Source: Siphonodentalium dalli (taxonomy: Eukaryota > Mollusca > Scaphopoda > Gadilida > Siphonodentaliidae). From it: 64,000 bases of DNA. Under the pieces are notes generated by a model, which saw only the letters and a list, made by a program, of their open reading frames with translations, did not search any database and was not told where the DNA came from. Numbering within the stretch: the stretch's first letter is position 1; each line of letters opens with the position of its first letter. The stretch is from assembly GCA_032622095.1 (NCBI GenBank), contig CP136063.1, positions 120,176,723 through 120,240,722 of the forward strand, read 5' to 3'. This document shows, in pieces, positions 11,812-22,959 of this stretch. The position numbers were made by a program, and so were the translations under genes.

Positions 11812-12219
11812 CCCTTTACCCAACAAACCGGCCATAACCGGCCAAATAAAGCTTCAACAGCCTAAAATATCTTCGGTCTGTCTCAATAGAACCATACAAA
11901 TATGGATATCATTGGAACCGGCTCCTTGACCACATTGTGATAGTTACAGTTATGCCCTGTGCCAATGCATTCTCTTATATATGCGAGTCGACCATAGGTC
12001 GCCTCGCATGCGAGTCGACCATAGGTCGCCTCGCATATATAAGAGAATGCATTGGCCTAAAAAAAACACTTTTTACCATTTTTTCTTACATTCTTTAACA
12101 ATTTTATAATTTTTAATGTGTTAAGCCAATGCATTCTCTTATATATGCGAGGCGACCTATGGTCGACTCGCATATATAAGAGAATGCATTGGCACAGGGC
12201 CGTTCTGTTGGGTAAAGGG
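11812..12219. mobile_element. TTAA-flanked foldback MITE (piggyBac-like) inside the LINE 3' UTR
   Basis: The ends are CCCTTTACCCAACA and its exact inverse, each bordered by TTAA (11808-11811 and 12220-12223). That is the target duplication of piggyBac-type transposons, whose ends also start CCC. The inside holds nested palindromes: GCCAATGCATTCTCTTATAT and its inverse occur in pairs around TCGACCATAGGTCGCCTCGC. No coding sequence, so it is nonautonomous. Superfamily is inferred from the TTAA duplication and the CCC start. Confidence 0.8.
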
Positions 12220-12479
12220 TTAAAAAATATTATTTCTATCCTTTCCCGTCTGATCAATACCCCTCCCTCACTTATTGGGGGAGGGGCATGTCGCCAAAGA
12301 GGAGAAGACTTCATATAAGCCCTCGGGCTTGTTGTCTGATCCTCATTTCCATACATTATCTCTTATATGTTATATATTTATGTCATTTGTGTATTATGTT
12401 TGGATTTGGAAATAAAAATATGTTTACACGAAGGTGATCCTGAACACACCTGTTAAGTTTAAAAATATTTTTACCATTC

Positions 12480-13777
12480 ATGCCAGCTGCAGGGTGTGCA
12501 AATGGATCCAAATTTGAAATCCAAGATGGCTGCTAGTGGCCATGTTTTTAATGAATGTCTGGGAAATTGATGGCTCCCATCTGGTGGTCACCCTGAAGAT
12601 CCATATTAAGTTTGGTGATGATCGGTCAAGGGATGTGGTCTGTAGGGTGTGCCAAAGTATTTAGTCATGCAAAGAGTAAAATACAAGATGGCTACCGGCG
12701 ACATTGTTTTTCATTGCAGTCTGCAGGAATCACTGAACTAAATGGTTTCCCATAGGCGACAGTGTTAACGTTTCCACCAAATTCACTGAATTGAAGCCTG
12801 CAGGCCATACCAGTGATGTTTACCCAGCTAGATTGACACCAGTTGATCACGAAAATGCAAGAAAAATCATAGGTCATGTGTTTACTTTTAAAAATAAATC
12901 CCCAAGTGTACGACGGGGCTATGCCACAGCCAAATTTGATTTGGAAAAATCCAGAACTACAGCAGCTAGTTAAATAAATTTCCCGCTCACAAAAATCCAT
13001 TCCCCCATTCATTCACCAGTTTAAATTATTTAGATATGTACAAATCAAATAAACGCGATGTCATCCTTTAACAACGTGTCGCATGTATCAGGTGAAGGTC
13101 ATTCTTCAGTTACCTTCACCTTTAGGGTTCCACGGTGTACTCGCTCCCCGACTCTAGAACACATTTAGCTCCCTGATTCCTGCAGGGTGAGCCGATGGAT
13201 TCAAATTTTAAATCCAAGATGGCTGCTGGTGGCCATGTTTTTATTAACAAAATTTGTAAAAAAATTTATGGCTCCCATCTGGTAGTCACCCACAAGATGC
13301 ATATGAAGTTTGGTGATGATCGGATGAGAGGTGTGCTCTGCATGGTATGCCATAAATACGGCCTGCAAGATTCAAATTTGAAATCTAATATTGCTGCTGA
13401 TGGGCATGTTTATTAAGGAATTTCAGACAAAATTGATGGCTCCCATCTAGAGGTCACCCGGAAGATACATATGAAGTTTGGTGACAATCGGATGAGAGGT
13501 GTGCTCTGCATGGTATGCCATAAATACGGCCTGCAAGATTCAAATTTGAAATCTAATATTGCTGCTGATGGGCATGTTTATTAAGGAATTTCAGACAAAA
13601 TTGATGGCTCCCATCTAGAGGTCACCCGGAAGATACATATGAAGTTTGGTGACAATCGGTGAGAGAATGTGGCCTGTAGTGTGTGCTAAAGAAAATTGTT
13701 GATGGACCCACGCAAGCGCACAGATGCACAGACATCTCATGGCAATAGATCAAACTTTACTTTGTCAAATTGAGCTA
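12480..13777 (+). repeat. Diverged family C array
   Basis: Units of about 165-170 bp with ATCCAAGATGGCTGCTGGTG, GATGGCTCCCATCTGG and AAGTTTGGTGATGATCGG, more diverged from the other family C arrays. It ends with GCTAAAGAAAATTGTTGATGG, a CGCA-rich stretch and a degraded terminal hairpin (ATCAAACTTTACTTTG...AAATTGAGCTA near 13747-13777). No true coding region. Confidence 0.6.
13331..13666 (+). repeat. Perfect or near-perfect 168-bp tandem duplication
   Basis: GTGTGCTCTGCATGGTATGC starts at 13331 and again at 13499. The 168 bases of each copy match almost exactly, whereas neighbouring units differ strongly. It is therefore a recent duplication within the old array. Confidence 0.8.
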
Positions 13778-14032
13778 AAAAGGTCCGTGACATTTAACCA
13801 ACAGAGATTACCCAGTTAACCCATCAACACTCGCTGCTGCCGAGTATCAAAGTTCAAAATGTGATTTTTGAAAATGGTAAATTTCAATCAAGTGACTGCA
13901 AGAAGAAAGGTTATAAAACCATCGGAAATATAATGACCACAATGTGCTGCATTTACCATGTGCTCAATTCGTCTAACATTTCAATAAGATTGGATAAATA
14001 AATTCGGAGTTAGAGTATTATATGAGGGGTTA

Positions 14033-14323
14033 CTTAATTTTGTTTAGGTGTTTATTACATGATTTCCTCAGGACTACCATAGTTAAAAATAATTTGTGAA
14101 AGCTCTAAATATAACCCACTGAATCTGTTATTAAAAATTACAGTGATGCCCCAAAAAAAATCGACTCCTTAACCACAGCAGAATTATGGGTAATTTTTCA
14201 GGATTTAGTTGGAAATACGGCTTGTTCCCATTCATCGGAAAGCTCTCACTGAGCTTTCACAAATTATTTTTAACTATGGTAGTCCAGGGAAAATCATGTA
14301 ATAAACACCTAAACAAAATTAAG
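14033..14323. repeat. 73-bp inverted duplication straddling one arm of a MITE
   Basis: 14033-14105 is the near-exact reverse complement of 14251-14323 (shared text ACTACCATAGTTAAAAATAA). The second copy sits in the spacer of the TA-flanked MITE at 14141-14435, the first just outside it. The block was therefore copied or inverted together with the MITE. Confidence 0.75.
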
Positions 14324-14435
14324 TGAGAGCTTTCCGATGAATGGCAACAAGCCATATTTCCAACTATTATAAAATCCTGAAAAATTACCCATAATTCTGC
14401 TGCTGTTAAGGAGTCGATTATTTAGGGCATTACTG
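14141..14435. mobile_element. TA-flanked palindromic MITE, copy 1
   Basis: Arms run CAGTGATGCCCC...AATCGACTCCTTAACC and the inverse, ending GGGCATTACTG. TA lies on both sides, as in Tc1/mariner-type target duplication. Further arm text: AGCAGAATTATGGGTAATTT and TTCATCGGAAAGCTCTCAC. The spacer between the arms is 14250-14321. Two more copies are at 15508-15733 and 60506-60635. No ORF, so nonautonomous. Confidence 0.75.
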
Positions 14436-15507
14436 TATATTGGAGTGGGTGGGTCAGGAATCTCATGTAACCTGTGTAACAACTGTTCAGAGATCATACA
14501 ATATTAAACAATAGGTCCCTCTATGGATGTGAGAAGTAATGGGCTCTCATTCTTCTCTGCATCCATTCACAGCATGGCCTCCCCAGTACTGACCATACAA
14601 TCTTATCACACATTGTATCAAAGGAAGAGATTATCTACAATATCATCAAGGACTGGACATACAACATAAAAGGGTGATTATGTAATGGGGTCATATCCAT
14701 TTACACCCATTCAAGGATAGGGTTTTTAGAAGACACAGAGGCCCCTTAATTGACTTTATTCATGAGCAATAATCTGTACAGCCCCGGGTGGTATGTATGG
14801 CACATTTGATTGAGTTTATGGCAGGCTAGAGATGAGATTTCCTGTGGCTTCCTGAGACTGATAGCTGTCATTATGTACCCTGACTGATGTGTTCCTTACC
14901 CCCTATAATTATCCTTACATAATGAAGAGGTGGTGGCTTTCATGGACAAATTTTTTTTTTACTGAAACATTCTATTGCCAAAATACAAGGAATTTAATTA
15001 TGTCATTCATGCTAGATACCATGACATGAAGCCATTAAATTAGTGAAGTGAAAAACTGATGTCAACTCAGTTTAATATTTGAACACCACCAAATTACACA
15101 TATTTATTATTTACAAAGTGGCCCATTTCATAAACAGCCAATCACTATAAATTTATTACTTTTTGTTGAAAAAACTACTTGTATAAACAAAACATATTAC
15201 ATGTAATTAAGTTTCAGTGATGTGAACTTATGGTAGGAAATAGGCTACCAGTATTTGGCAAACAATAAATAATGTCATGAACTCAACAATTGAGTTTAAT
15301 TTGAGTATCATTTTAGACATTGAGTGAAAGACAATCCATCTTGGTTACAGAAAATTTAGCACCTAGCATTAGATGTTCAAGCTAGTCATAATCTTAGCCT
15401 TTAGATTGTGTGCTCATGATTTTATTTTTGTGGGGAGGGGCCGAGGGGGTGCTACAAATGTTGCTGAAGTTTTGCCGTGAAAAGAGACAGAATATTAAAG
15501 ACTGGTA
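14436..15507. other. No gene recognised
   Basis: AT-rich intergenic-type sequence. No exon-like ORF or repeat border recognised. Confidence 0.45.
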
Positions 15508-15733
15508 CAGTAATGCCCTAAATAAATTACTCCTTAACTACAGCAGAATTATGGGCAATTTTTTCGGATTTAGTCGGAAATATGGCTTGTTGCATTCATT
15601 GAAAAGCTCTCACTGAGAGCTTTCCGGTGAGAGCTTTCTGATGAATGGCAACAAGTCATATTTATGACTAAATCCTGAAAAATTACCCATAATTCTGCTG
15701 TGGTTAAGGAGTCGATTATTAAGGGCATGACGG
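15508..15733. mobile_element. TA-flanked palindromic MITE, copy 2
   Basis: Same family as copy 1. CAGTAATGCCCTAAAT begins after TA (15506-15507), and the inverted arm ends CATGACGG before TA (15734-15735). The arms meet at AGCTCTCACTGAGAGCT with almost no spacer, so the transcript could form a long hairpin. Confidence 0.75.
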
Positions 15734-17558
15734 TACAATGAGACTGAACAATCCTCAGTAGAATAAAAACAACATTTCTTGTTTAATCCTTTTATATGAC
15801 TCTCTAGTGTGTAACATGCATCACATACATCAACAATAAACAAATAAACAATTGGCAACGACAGTATTTACATATCTGTCTCATACACAAATTATAACAT
15901 ATCAACAAAACAGAAAATGGAACACTTGCATGCTTACATGTATTACTTGGAAGCTACAAGGGCACAAAGAAATCTGATAGTGTGACCTCTACCGAAGACT
16001 TTCATGTAAAATAGCTCAGCAATATTATAAGATTGTTGTGATAGGAACCTACATATAAATGTAGTCAGTAATTAATACAGTTTCTGGATCCAATGCTTGA
16101 AAAAAGACCAACAATCTGTTTTAAATCCCAACTTACTAGTGCAGCTGTACTTATAAGTTGTGATATAACATAAACTTTTGATATATTTTCAGTCAATGGG
16201 TCCAACAACCGTTCAATAAAATAGTAAATAATGCATATTTTGGAAGACAGTTATAAATAAAAGTAGACTTCCTGATAGGCACATGATGATACGGCCTACA
16301 TAAAACATTTCACTTTCATACATGTAACAATGTAAAAAAATTGAAATTTGAATGTCTGTCACTTATTGTGTATGAATGAATGTGTCTTATCAATTAAAGA
16401 ATTGAGATTCATTGACATCACAACCCTGGCTGACCTACTAGTAATCCTTCTCTACTAGTACTGTGTATAAAGTGATATTCATAAGACAGGTCAATAACAG
16501 CAATAATCCTGACCAAGTATAAAGTTGAATGTCTTGCTCCTAGATGATAGAGACACTCCATAGTGTACTCAGACCTATAAAATGTTATTATTTTCAACTG
16601 ACTTTAGAAACTGAATAAAATAATGCACTATTATATCAAAAATACCCATTTCCTTAAATTTGAGTCACAGGAAATGTAGAAATAAATAATAATTTGGAAT
16701 CAAAATGTTTGTTAAATTTTGGTAAGATATATTAAAAGGATTCATGGCCTTCGAATGGTAGACACGAAGTCATAAACGTCGGTAAAACAACTGTCATAAA
16801 CAATTACATGTACATGTAAAAATAGATTAGCCTTGTTATCATTATTGATCAATAATTCTCAAATATGGAGATGTTGCATATCAAAACCTTTATTATGTAG
16901 ACATTACTGTTACAGCCTCATTGCTGATCAAATTCCTACTATTCCAATAAATACCAAATTCCAATAAAAAAAAAACATAATGGTAAACAGTGAAAATTAT
17001 GAAAACATTGGAAATTATGAAAACATTGGAAATGATGAAAACATTGAAAATTATTCTGAAAACAGATTTAGACTTAGATATTTGAATTACCTGCACGAAA
17101 AGAGATGTTTGTTGACAAATTGTTGCAACTGTAATGTTTAAAAATAACAATATATAACAAGGGGAAATATCGCTACTGGAGATTCATCTGTAGTCAATAT
17201 GAGAAATGTTGTACACCTCTTTTACTTTAACTTTAGAAGCGGGAATCACTTTTGCACTTGATTGGAGCAGATATGAATGGAAATACATTTTTATGCCTTT
17301 GTAAATAAGACAATTTGTTTGCCTGATTAAATTCAAAATTTTGAGACGGACAATCAGCTTCTGAAATCTGCAATGTTGGTCGATCTTATGATTACAGATA
17401 TATCACTCACTGATAATGTTATTTATGGGTGGAGTGCCAGATTAAGTGATTCGAAGTGGTTTACCCTGCCATGTAATTTTTTGTTGCTGCCACGTAAAAA
17501 ATCGTGTCTGGCTTGAACAGGGAATTTGGAAATTATGTTAAATTAAAGTTTAAGCTCC
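15734..17558. other. No gene recognised; small 18-bp minisatellite at 16988-17052
   Basis: AT-rich with no supported ORF. At 16988-17052 GAAAATTATGAAAACATTGG recurs about three and a half times with an 18-bp period. Confidence 0.5.
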
Positions 17559-17747
17559 ATGGTCGAAGAACTGTGCGGAATTCCAATGAAATTTGATGTT
17601 TACGATAATGATTACACGCAAGCCGAGTTTTCTCCGTTCATAGACGTAGAAGGAGGTATTGAAGAACTGGAAGAGGTGCAACGGATAACTTATTCCAGGG
17701 AAGATTCCAACTCTATAGTTCACAATTACCGACAGCCTGCTCTATAA
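17559..17747 (+). CDS. Short uncertain ORF, 62 codons
   Basis: ATG to TAA with mixed, non-repetitive codon use and an acidic composition (for example IDVEGGIEELEEVQRI). It lies in a stretch largely free of recognised repeats. A second short open stretch at 17881-17979 encodes SDYDPFNQIQVIRP. No family is recognised and no clear splice sites link the two. It could be a small gene, exons of a larger one, or a remnant. Confidence 0.25.
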   Translation: MVEELCGIPMKFDVYDNDYTQAEFSPFIDVEGGIEELEEVQRITYSREDSNSIVHNYRQPAL

Positions 17748-18256
17748 GAGTGAATCTGATTGGCTCATTTGGCTGTTGTGATAACAATTTTACATGTTGC
17801 TGCCACTTACTTTTTTTTTACGTGCCACTAACCACTGCCCAAGTGGTTTGTTCAATCCATTAGTTTTCAAGAATAAAAACATGAATGGTAACAAAATAAG
17901 TATACTAGAATCAGATTATGATCCCTTCAATCAAATACAAGTTATTAGACCTTTAAATACACATTTGGAACTCGATTAAACATGGATGGAGATTTATATT
18001 CTAGTATTGGCAGATATCGAACACCAGACTGAATCATCTGATGCTAGCTCAGATCAGTTCATTTTTGGCGAGTGACTTGTAAAGATTTGTTCAGTATCAA
18101 TTTGTTCAGTTCTGAAAATATTTGATTCTGATAATGGAATTTCCATGCAGTCCAGGCTATCGTTTTAATACGAAGCAAACGTTACGCTCCCAAACATGAA
18201 TTCATCGATTGATATGCTCAGACAGCATGTCTAATCAACAAACAGTTTTTTTTCCG
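17748..18256. other. No clear gene
   Basis: Contains only the short open stretch noted at 17881-17979 and, near 18030-18070, an acidic peptide phrase (ESSDASSDQFIFGE) in another frame, possibly a decayed coding remnant. Confidence 0.3.
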
Positions 18257-18625
18257 TCATCTTGAATTTTGAGATGATGAAGAATTAAAAACCTCATTGT
18301 GATAGTCATTATTTTCTTCTAGTTCTAAGTCCATCTCTTCCTCGAAATCAGAATCTGTGTTTCCCTCTGCCTCTGTTTGACATCTTAGTGTAGTGATCTG
18401 CTCAGCTTTACTTGCAGCATATTCATAGTACATGTTCCTCACACCTTCAGTCACTGCCATTCGCAAACGCAGAGAGTATCTGAACGATCTACGGTTTTCA
18501 CGACTTGCTTTGTCGTACCGTTTTGCCATGTCATCTAGCCGTCGATTCAACTGAACAATCTGTTCACAAGAGCGTCTGAATGACTTCTCTGCTTCTAAAA
18601 GTCTCGTCTGTAAGTCACTCGACAT
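18257..18625 (-). CDS. Small coiled-coil protein of unknown function, 122 aa
   Basis: The ORF is uninterrupted and ends TAG-free to a stop at 18257. The start is placed at the first ATG (18625, MSSDLQTRLL); the frame stays open upstream but without another ATG. Residues about 1-45 show heptad-like hydrophobic spacing (LLEAEKSF, IVQLNRRLDDMAKRY), consistent with a coiled coil. The middle is basic and well-ordered in character (ENRRSFRYSLRLRMAV, VRNMYYEYAASKAEQI). The tail from about residue 88 is strongly acidic, then Ser/Asn-rich. A CCAAT-containing GC-rich block lies about 350 bp upstream. I do not recognise the family. Composition and the intact frame favour a real gene; whether there are upstream untranslated or coding exons cannot be told. 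Confidence 0.6.
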   Translation of the reverse strand: MSSDLQTRLLEAEKSFRRSCEQIVQLNRRLDDMAKRYDKASRENRRSFRYSLRLRMAVTEGVRNMYYEYAASKAEQITTLRCQTEAEGNTDSDFEEEMDLELEENNDYHNEVFNSSSSQNSR

Positions 18626-18954
18626 TCCGCAGGAAAGATCAATACCTGTTTCCACAATTTCAGTTGAAATGTTTCCGAGAACCCAGGTCAGTTCTTATAG
18701 AGTATTCGACGAAAAACCAACCATCGAAATGCACTGAGCGAAGAATGAAGCCAACTCGATCCACGAAATTATGAAAATTCACACAACTGACTCCACTGAA
18801 ATTTCAACTGTATCGTCTTAAGTGTCGATTCGATTGTGTTAAAAACACTTTTATGTGATCATATATGACTTCTCCTTTGGATTATCTCTGTGAATATCAG
18901 TAAAATCCGCGAATTATTACAATGAATTCACACCGCGTTTCACCACTTCGCCAC

Positions 18955-19075
18955 GGATAAAGGAAGAAAACCGGAAATGTGTTTTAGCCTCGCCTCCCAG
19001 CGACTTAACCAATCAGAGCGCGCGTTGAACATAAATCGCCAAATTTGACAGTTTCGACTGACAAGGTGCGAGACC
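18955..19075 (-). promoter_or_regulatory. Candidate promoter with CCAAT box
   Basis: On the minus strand the block reads CTCTGATTGGTTAAGTCGCT, holding the inverted CCAAT (ATTGG) in a locally GC- and CpG-rich patch (GCGCGCTCTG). It sits about 350-400 bp upstream of the ATG at 18625. Promoter function is inferred from base composition and motif only. It could also serve a plus-strand transcript. Confidence 0.35.
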
Positions 19076-19204
19076 GTTGACAATGTGTTGATTGGCGGCT
19101 ACCGTGTTCCACAGTAGCAACACAGTGTCTCAAGATCAAAGGTGCCGATTTTGGCTTCTCAGGAAATCGCCAATAAAATATTTGCGATATAATTATAATC
19201 AGAT

Positions 19205-19382
19205 AGAATCTCAAATATTAAAAATATTCTTCATCTAAATATCATTTCAGAACTATATATATATTTTTCTTTCGTTTTCTCTGCATGGGACCGAGAATCT
19301 CAAATATTAAAAATATTCTTCATCTAAATATCATTTCAGAATTATATATATATTTTTCTTTCGTTTTCTCTGCATGGGACCG
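19205..19382 (+). repeat. 89-bp tandem duplication
   Basis: AGAATCTCAAATATTAAAAA begins at 19205 and again at 19294. The two 89-bp copies differ by about one base in GAACTATA/GAATTATA. Recent duplication in otherwise unique AT-rich sequence. Confidence 0.85.
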
Positions 19383-20353
19383 GTGAATTATGTGCCCTTA
19401 GTCCAAGCACATTATAGACGAGAAAAGGGGGAAAAGTAAGGACATAAAGCTGTTTTTATATATAATTTAGACCATAACATCATGTGAACGAGTCACGAAA
19501 AGTCCCCTAAAATCAGAGTTGAGCTATCTGACTTACACATTTTTTTCTATATAAGATAACAAGCGTTTTTTCTTTTTCACAATCGTCGAAATATTTAATC
19601 CGATTCTGTGGCAATTTTTAGCCTTAAAATATACACAAAAAGGCACTCGATATTGTTCAATACAAAATTCTCAAACCAGACACATCTGTGCAATTCGAAT
19701 GGGAACTTCGAATGAATATCGCAGATATGGATGGATATGAAATCAAATACTGAGCAAAAACAAATGACGATTTTTTTTTTAGGCAAACTGCCATATTCTG
19801 ATGTCGAATTAATCGGGCTTTTCAAACATAAACGCGACATATCTGTCTTTAAAAAAAACTGCACCACACCTTCGCTGTGACGGACGGACGCAGTCAATCC
19901 AGTATACCCCCCATTTCTTCGAAAGTGGGGGTATAATAATAATATTGACGCAAAGGCATAATGTGAATATAAAATGAATATTTGCAACAAACCAAGTCAG
20001 CATTTATTTAGCTATTTTATTAACAATGGTCCGGATGGTAACCATCAAATTCAACAATGTCTGTACGTAGCACATGCATGATACTATTTTCACATGCAAT
20101 GATAGTCTGTGCATTGACATGGAGATGATCGCTTAGATACGACATCTTAAAACACATGGTAGGGCCATTCTCAGGTAACCGGGACCAAAGCAAAAACAAA
20201 AAATCGAAAAATTAATTTTCGATAAACAGTTGTCAACATTATTTATTTGTGAAGTTGTGTATCCAATGTACATTTAACAGAAGTGGTTAACATATCGATG
20301 ATATATTCCTATAAAATATGACTCCATGAAGATGGTACCCGCATTTTCAGTGT
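19383..20353. other. No gene; family A 3' end at about 19876-19937
   Basis: Most of this stretch is AT-rich and unassigned. At 19876-19937 the GACGGACGGACGCAG run and hairpin GTATACCCCCC...GTGGGGGTATAATAA match the 3' end of family A at 1170-1240, so a truncated family A copy ends here. Confidence 0.55.
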
Positions 20354-21659
20354 GCGACAGATACGTTACCACAGCATCATTCGAGATAACATCGGTTTTT
20401 CGATCTAAGAGGATTTCTGCTATGCACAATAAGATGTAAAGCACATATCAGTCCACAAGTTGCATATATTGACTGAAAAATCATATCTGGTATGGAATAC
20501 TTTTTATTTATGGACCATATATACTCTCGTGTTCTACGCGAATCGTGACTTATTTTCAACCATTTCAGGAAAACATAACACACAGTTCGTGTGTCCTACA
20601 TTATTATGAACGTCGTGGACGAATGTTTCAATGTACATGTAATTCCACACACTGGGGTTTACAAAGAACCAAAATTATCTTAAATAGCTATATTTCCCCC
20701 CAAGATATGCGTTAGTACATCGGCCAAGTTTTAGGTAACGTATCTGTCGCTATATAACAGAAAATTATATTTTCTCAGTTTCAAAACTGGCATTGTAATA
20801 CATGAATATGCCACAGTATGTTTGCTTCCTTTGGTACATATTTGTAACAAAATAGCTTGTATTGGATGCAAAAGCAAACAGATAGATCAATATAGTATAT
20901 ATACATGCATGCACTATATTTAAATCTTCACTGATATATTGAATATTGAATAGTTTGCAAAAAGTCTGATTATCAACTTAATAGTAGGTATCCAAATTGT
21001 TATAGGCCTGTATTGAACAACATAATATTTCTAAATACCGGTATTTAAAAAGGTTCGTCCGCGGGACACCCATCTAGTGGAGTAGATTAGTAAAAGAATT
21101 TTTCACTTCGTGACTAAAGCATGAAATTTTGCACATTTATACATGTTGACATACCAATTGATATTAGATATGGAGCCATGCTGAAATTTAACTTTAACCT
21201 CTCTTTTAAGGGGTTTTCCGAAATTAAAGAGCGTTTCGTGGTTATATAATTAAATAAATGTCACAATTAATCTTACCATGGAATCTGCGCTTTGAAATTA
21301 GGCATATACAGCAAGAATGACTCAGCACGATATTAGGGCGAAATTGGAACTCCCCGTTCAAGATGACTGTCAAAATGGCAGCCGTAAGTGGAACATTTGA
21401 CGTTTTTTCACTGATCTATTCCAGACCAGTTTCTTCTGAATTGAACTGGTTCGGAAATGTGACTTTATTTTGTATTGTTCATGTTAATTGGTCACTGGAG
21501 CAATGAAATATGACATTCGTGGGATCCCAGCCCCTTCCGATCCCTCAATAATTTGATTTTACAGAACGCGGTATGAAATTTCTCCAAAAATCACCATTGG
21601 GATTCTAGTCATATTTCAACAGGAAATGTGCAGAACTGTGCAAAATAAGTGAGGCTTAC

Positions 21660-21857
21660 CACAGGGGCCTGTAACGCGCTCCGCTGTCCACCCCCCTTTT
21701 GCACTGCCCATATACGCCGCTCTATATACGCGCCTTCTTCGCGTTAATGGAACATTATATAATGTTCCATTAACGCGAAGAAGGCGCGTATATAGAGCGG
21801 CGTATATGGGCAGTGCAAAAGGGGGGCGGACAGCGGAGCGCGTTACAGGCTCCTGTG
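21660..21857. mobile_element. 198-bp near-perfect palindrome MITE inserted in the left arm
   Basis: Starts CACAGGGGCCTGTAACGCGC and ends with its inverse (one base change near the end). The centre is AACATTATATAATGTT (21751-21766). It is bordered by direct copies of GGCTTAC (21653-21659 and 21858-21864). The matching place in the right arm (near 25060-25075) has a single GAGGCATAC-like site without the palindrome. The 7-8 bp duplication would suit hAT or P-type transposons (inference). Confidence 0.85.
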
Positions 21858-21930
21858 GGCTTACTATTACTTATGAAAATTTCAACTCAATGGTACGGCG
21901 GCCTGGAACCGCCACCTCCTCTTCAGTTAG

Positions 21931-22420
21931 TATCCTGATATATCAGGTTACGTATCCTGATATATCAGGTTAGTATCCTGATATATCAGGTTACGTATCC
22001 TGATATATCAGATTATTAACCTGATATATCAGGTTACGTATCCTGATATATCAGGTTAATAACCTGATATATCAGGTTAATAACCTGATATATCAGGTTA
22101 GTATCCTGATAAATCAGGTTATTATCCTGATATATCAGGTTACGTATCCTGATATATCAGGTTACATATCCTGATATATCAGGTTATTATCCTGATATAT
22201 CAGGTTACGTATCCTGATATATCAGGTTATTATCCTGATATATCAGGTTACGTATCCTGATATATCAGGTTATTATCCTGATATATCAGGTTACGTATCC
22301 TGATATATCAGGTTAGTATCCTGATATATCAGGTTACATATCCTGATATATCAGGTTATTATCCTGATATATCAGGTTACGTGTCCTGATATATCAGGTT
22401 ATTATCCTGATATATCAGGT
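21931..22420. repeat. Satellite of about 23 units around CCTGATATATCAGG
   Basis: Each 21-22 bp unit is a perfect 14-bp palindrome CCTGATATATCAGG followed by TTA and a variable 3-5 bp linker (CGTAT, TTAT, GTAT, ATAA, CATAT). The palindrome is unchanged in all but two units. Because each unit is its own inverse, either strand can fold into many hairpins or cruciforms. No coding role. Confidence 0.95.
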
Positions 22421-22959
22421 ACTATATTTTGTGTTTATTGTTTTGATCCGTCTTAAATGCGTAACACTGAAGTGTTTTTAGAGAAATATACTCAAGCTGG
22501 CTTTCAAAATGTCCACAAAATTTGGTAGAAAAATTGATATTTTCAAATGAGCAGAACTCTGAAACTGAACTGGCATAATTATGTGGCTACTCTGGCCCAA
22601 TAACATGTGCAACCATTATATGTAAGTGGATGTCAGACCAGGTAACACGTCTATCAGGATAGATGTATCAACACCTATTACTCTAGAATGAGAGAGAAAT
22701 AGCCAACTTAAAACATTGGCGGGTGGACCAGATGACCTTTTAGAAAGTCAAACAAAGAGATGAGTAAAAAACTGCTTAATAACATCAAATTCTGGGTCAT
22801 TGGCATCAAGATTTATTTACTAATGTCAGGAAAACAGTTTCCTCTATTGTGCATATAAAAGGCCACCAAGATGAAGAACTCTCTTAAATTACATCCCAAT
22901 CGATTAACATATGCTTATTATTATGGAAAGTGATAGCCACCAAAGGTCCAACTGCACTA
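22421..22959. other. Unassigned internal stretch of the long-arm element
   Basis: No supported ORF and no recognised repeat between the two satellites. Confidence 0.5.

Larger units (their letters stand above)
7975..12422 (+). mobile_element. CR1-like non-LTR retrotransposon (LINE), decayed
   Basis: One element with endonuclease and reverse transcriptase regions (to about 11393), then a 3' UTR. The UTR is interrupted by a TTAA-flanked MITE (11812-12219). It then continues to a small stem (AAGCCCTCGGGCTT near 12317-12330) and an A-rich end near 12410-12422. The 5' border is not visible, so the start given is the first Met of the ORF. Clade assignment (CR1/L2 group) rests on motif wording and the zinc-finger-like C-terminus and is an inference. 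Confidence 0.75.

Noticed and set aside
18626-18655. Longer start for the small coiled-coil gene
   Set aside because: The upstream in-frame start would be GTG; the first ATG is at 18625.
19595-20003. 131-codon minus-strand ORF
   Set aside because: Overlaps the family A 3' end hairpin and shows no motifs.
21931-22420. CRISPR-like regular array
   Set aside because: The spacers are only 3-5 bp of near-constant linker and the sequence is eukaryotic; it is a satellite.
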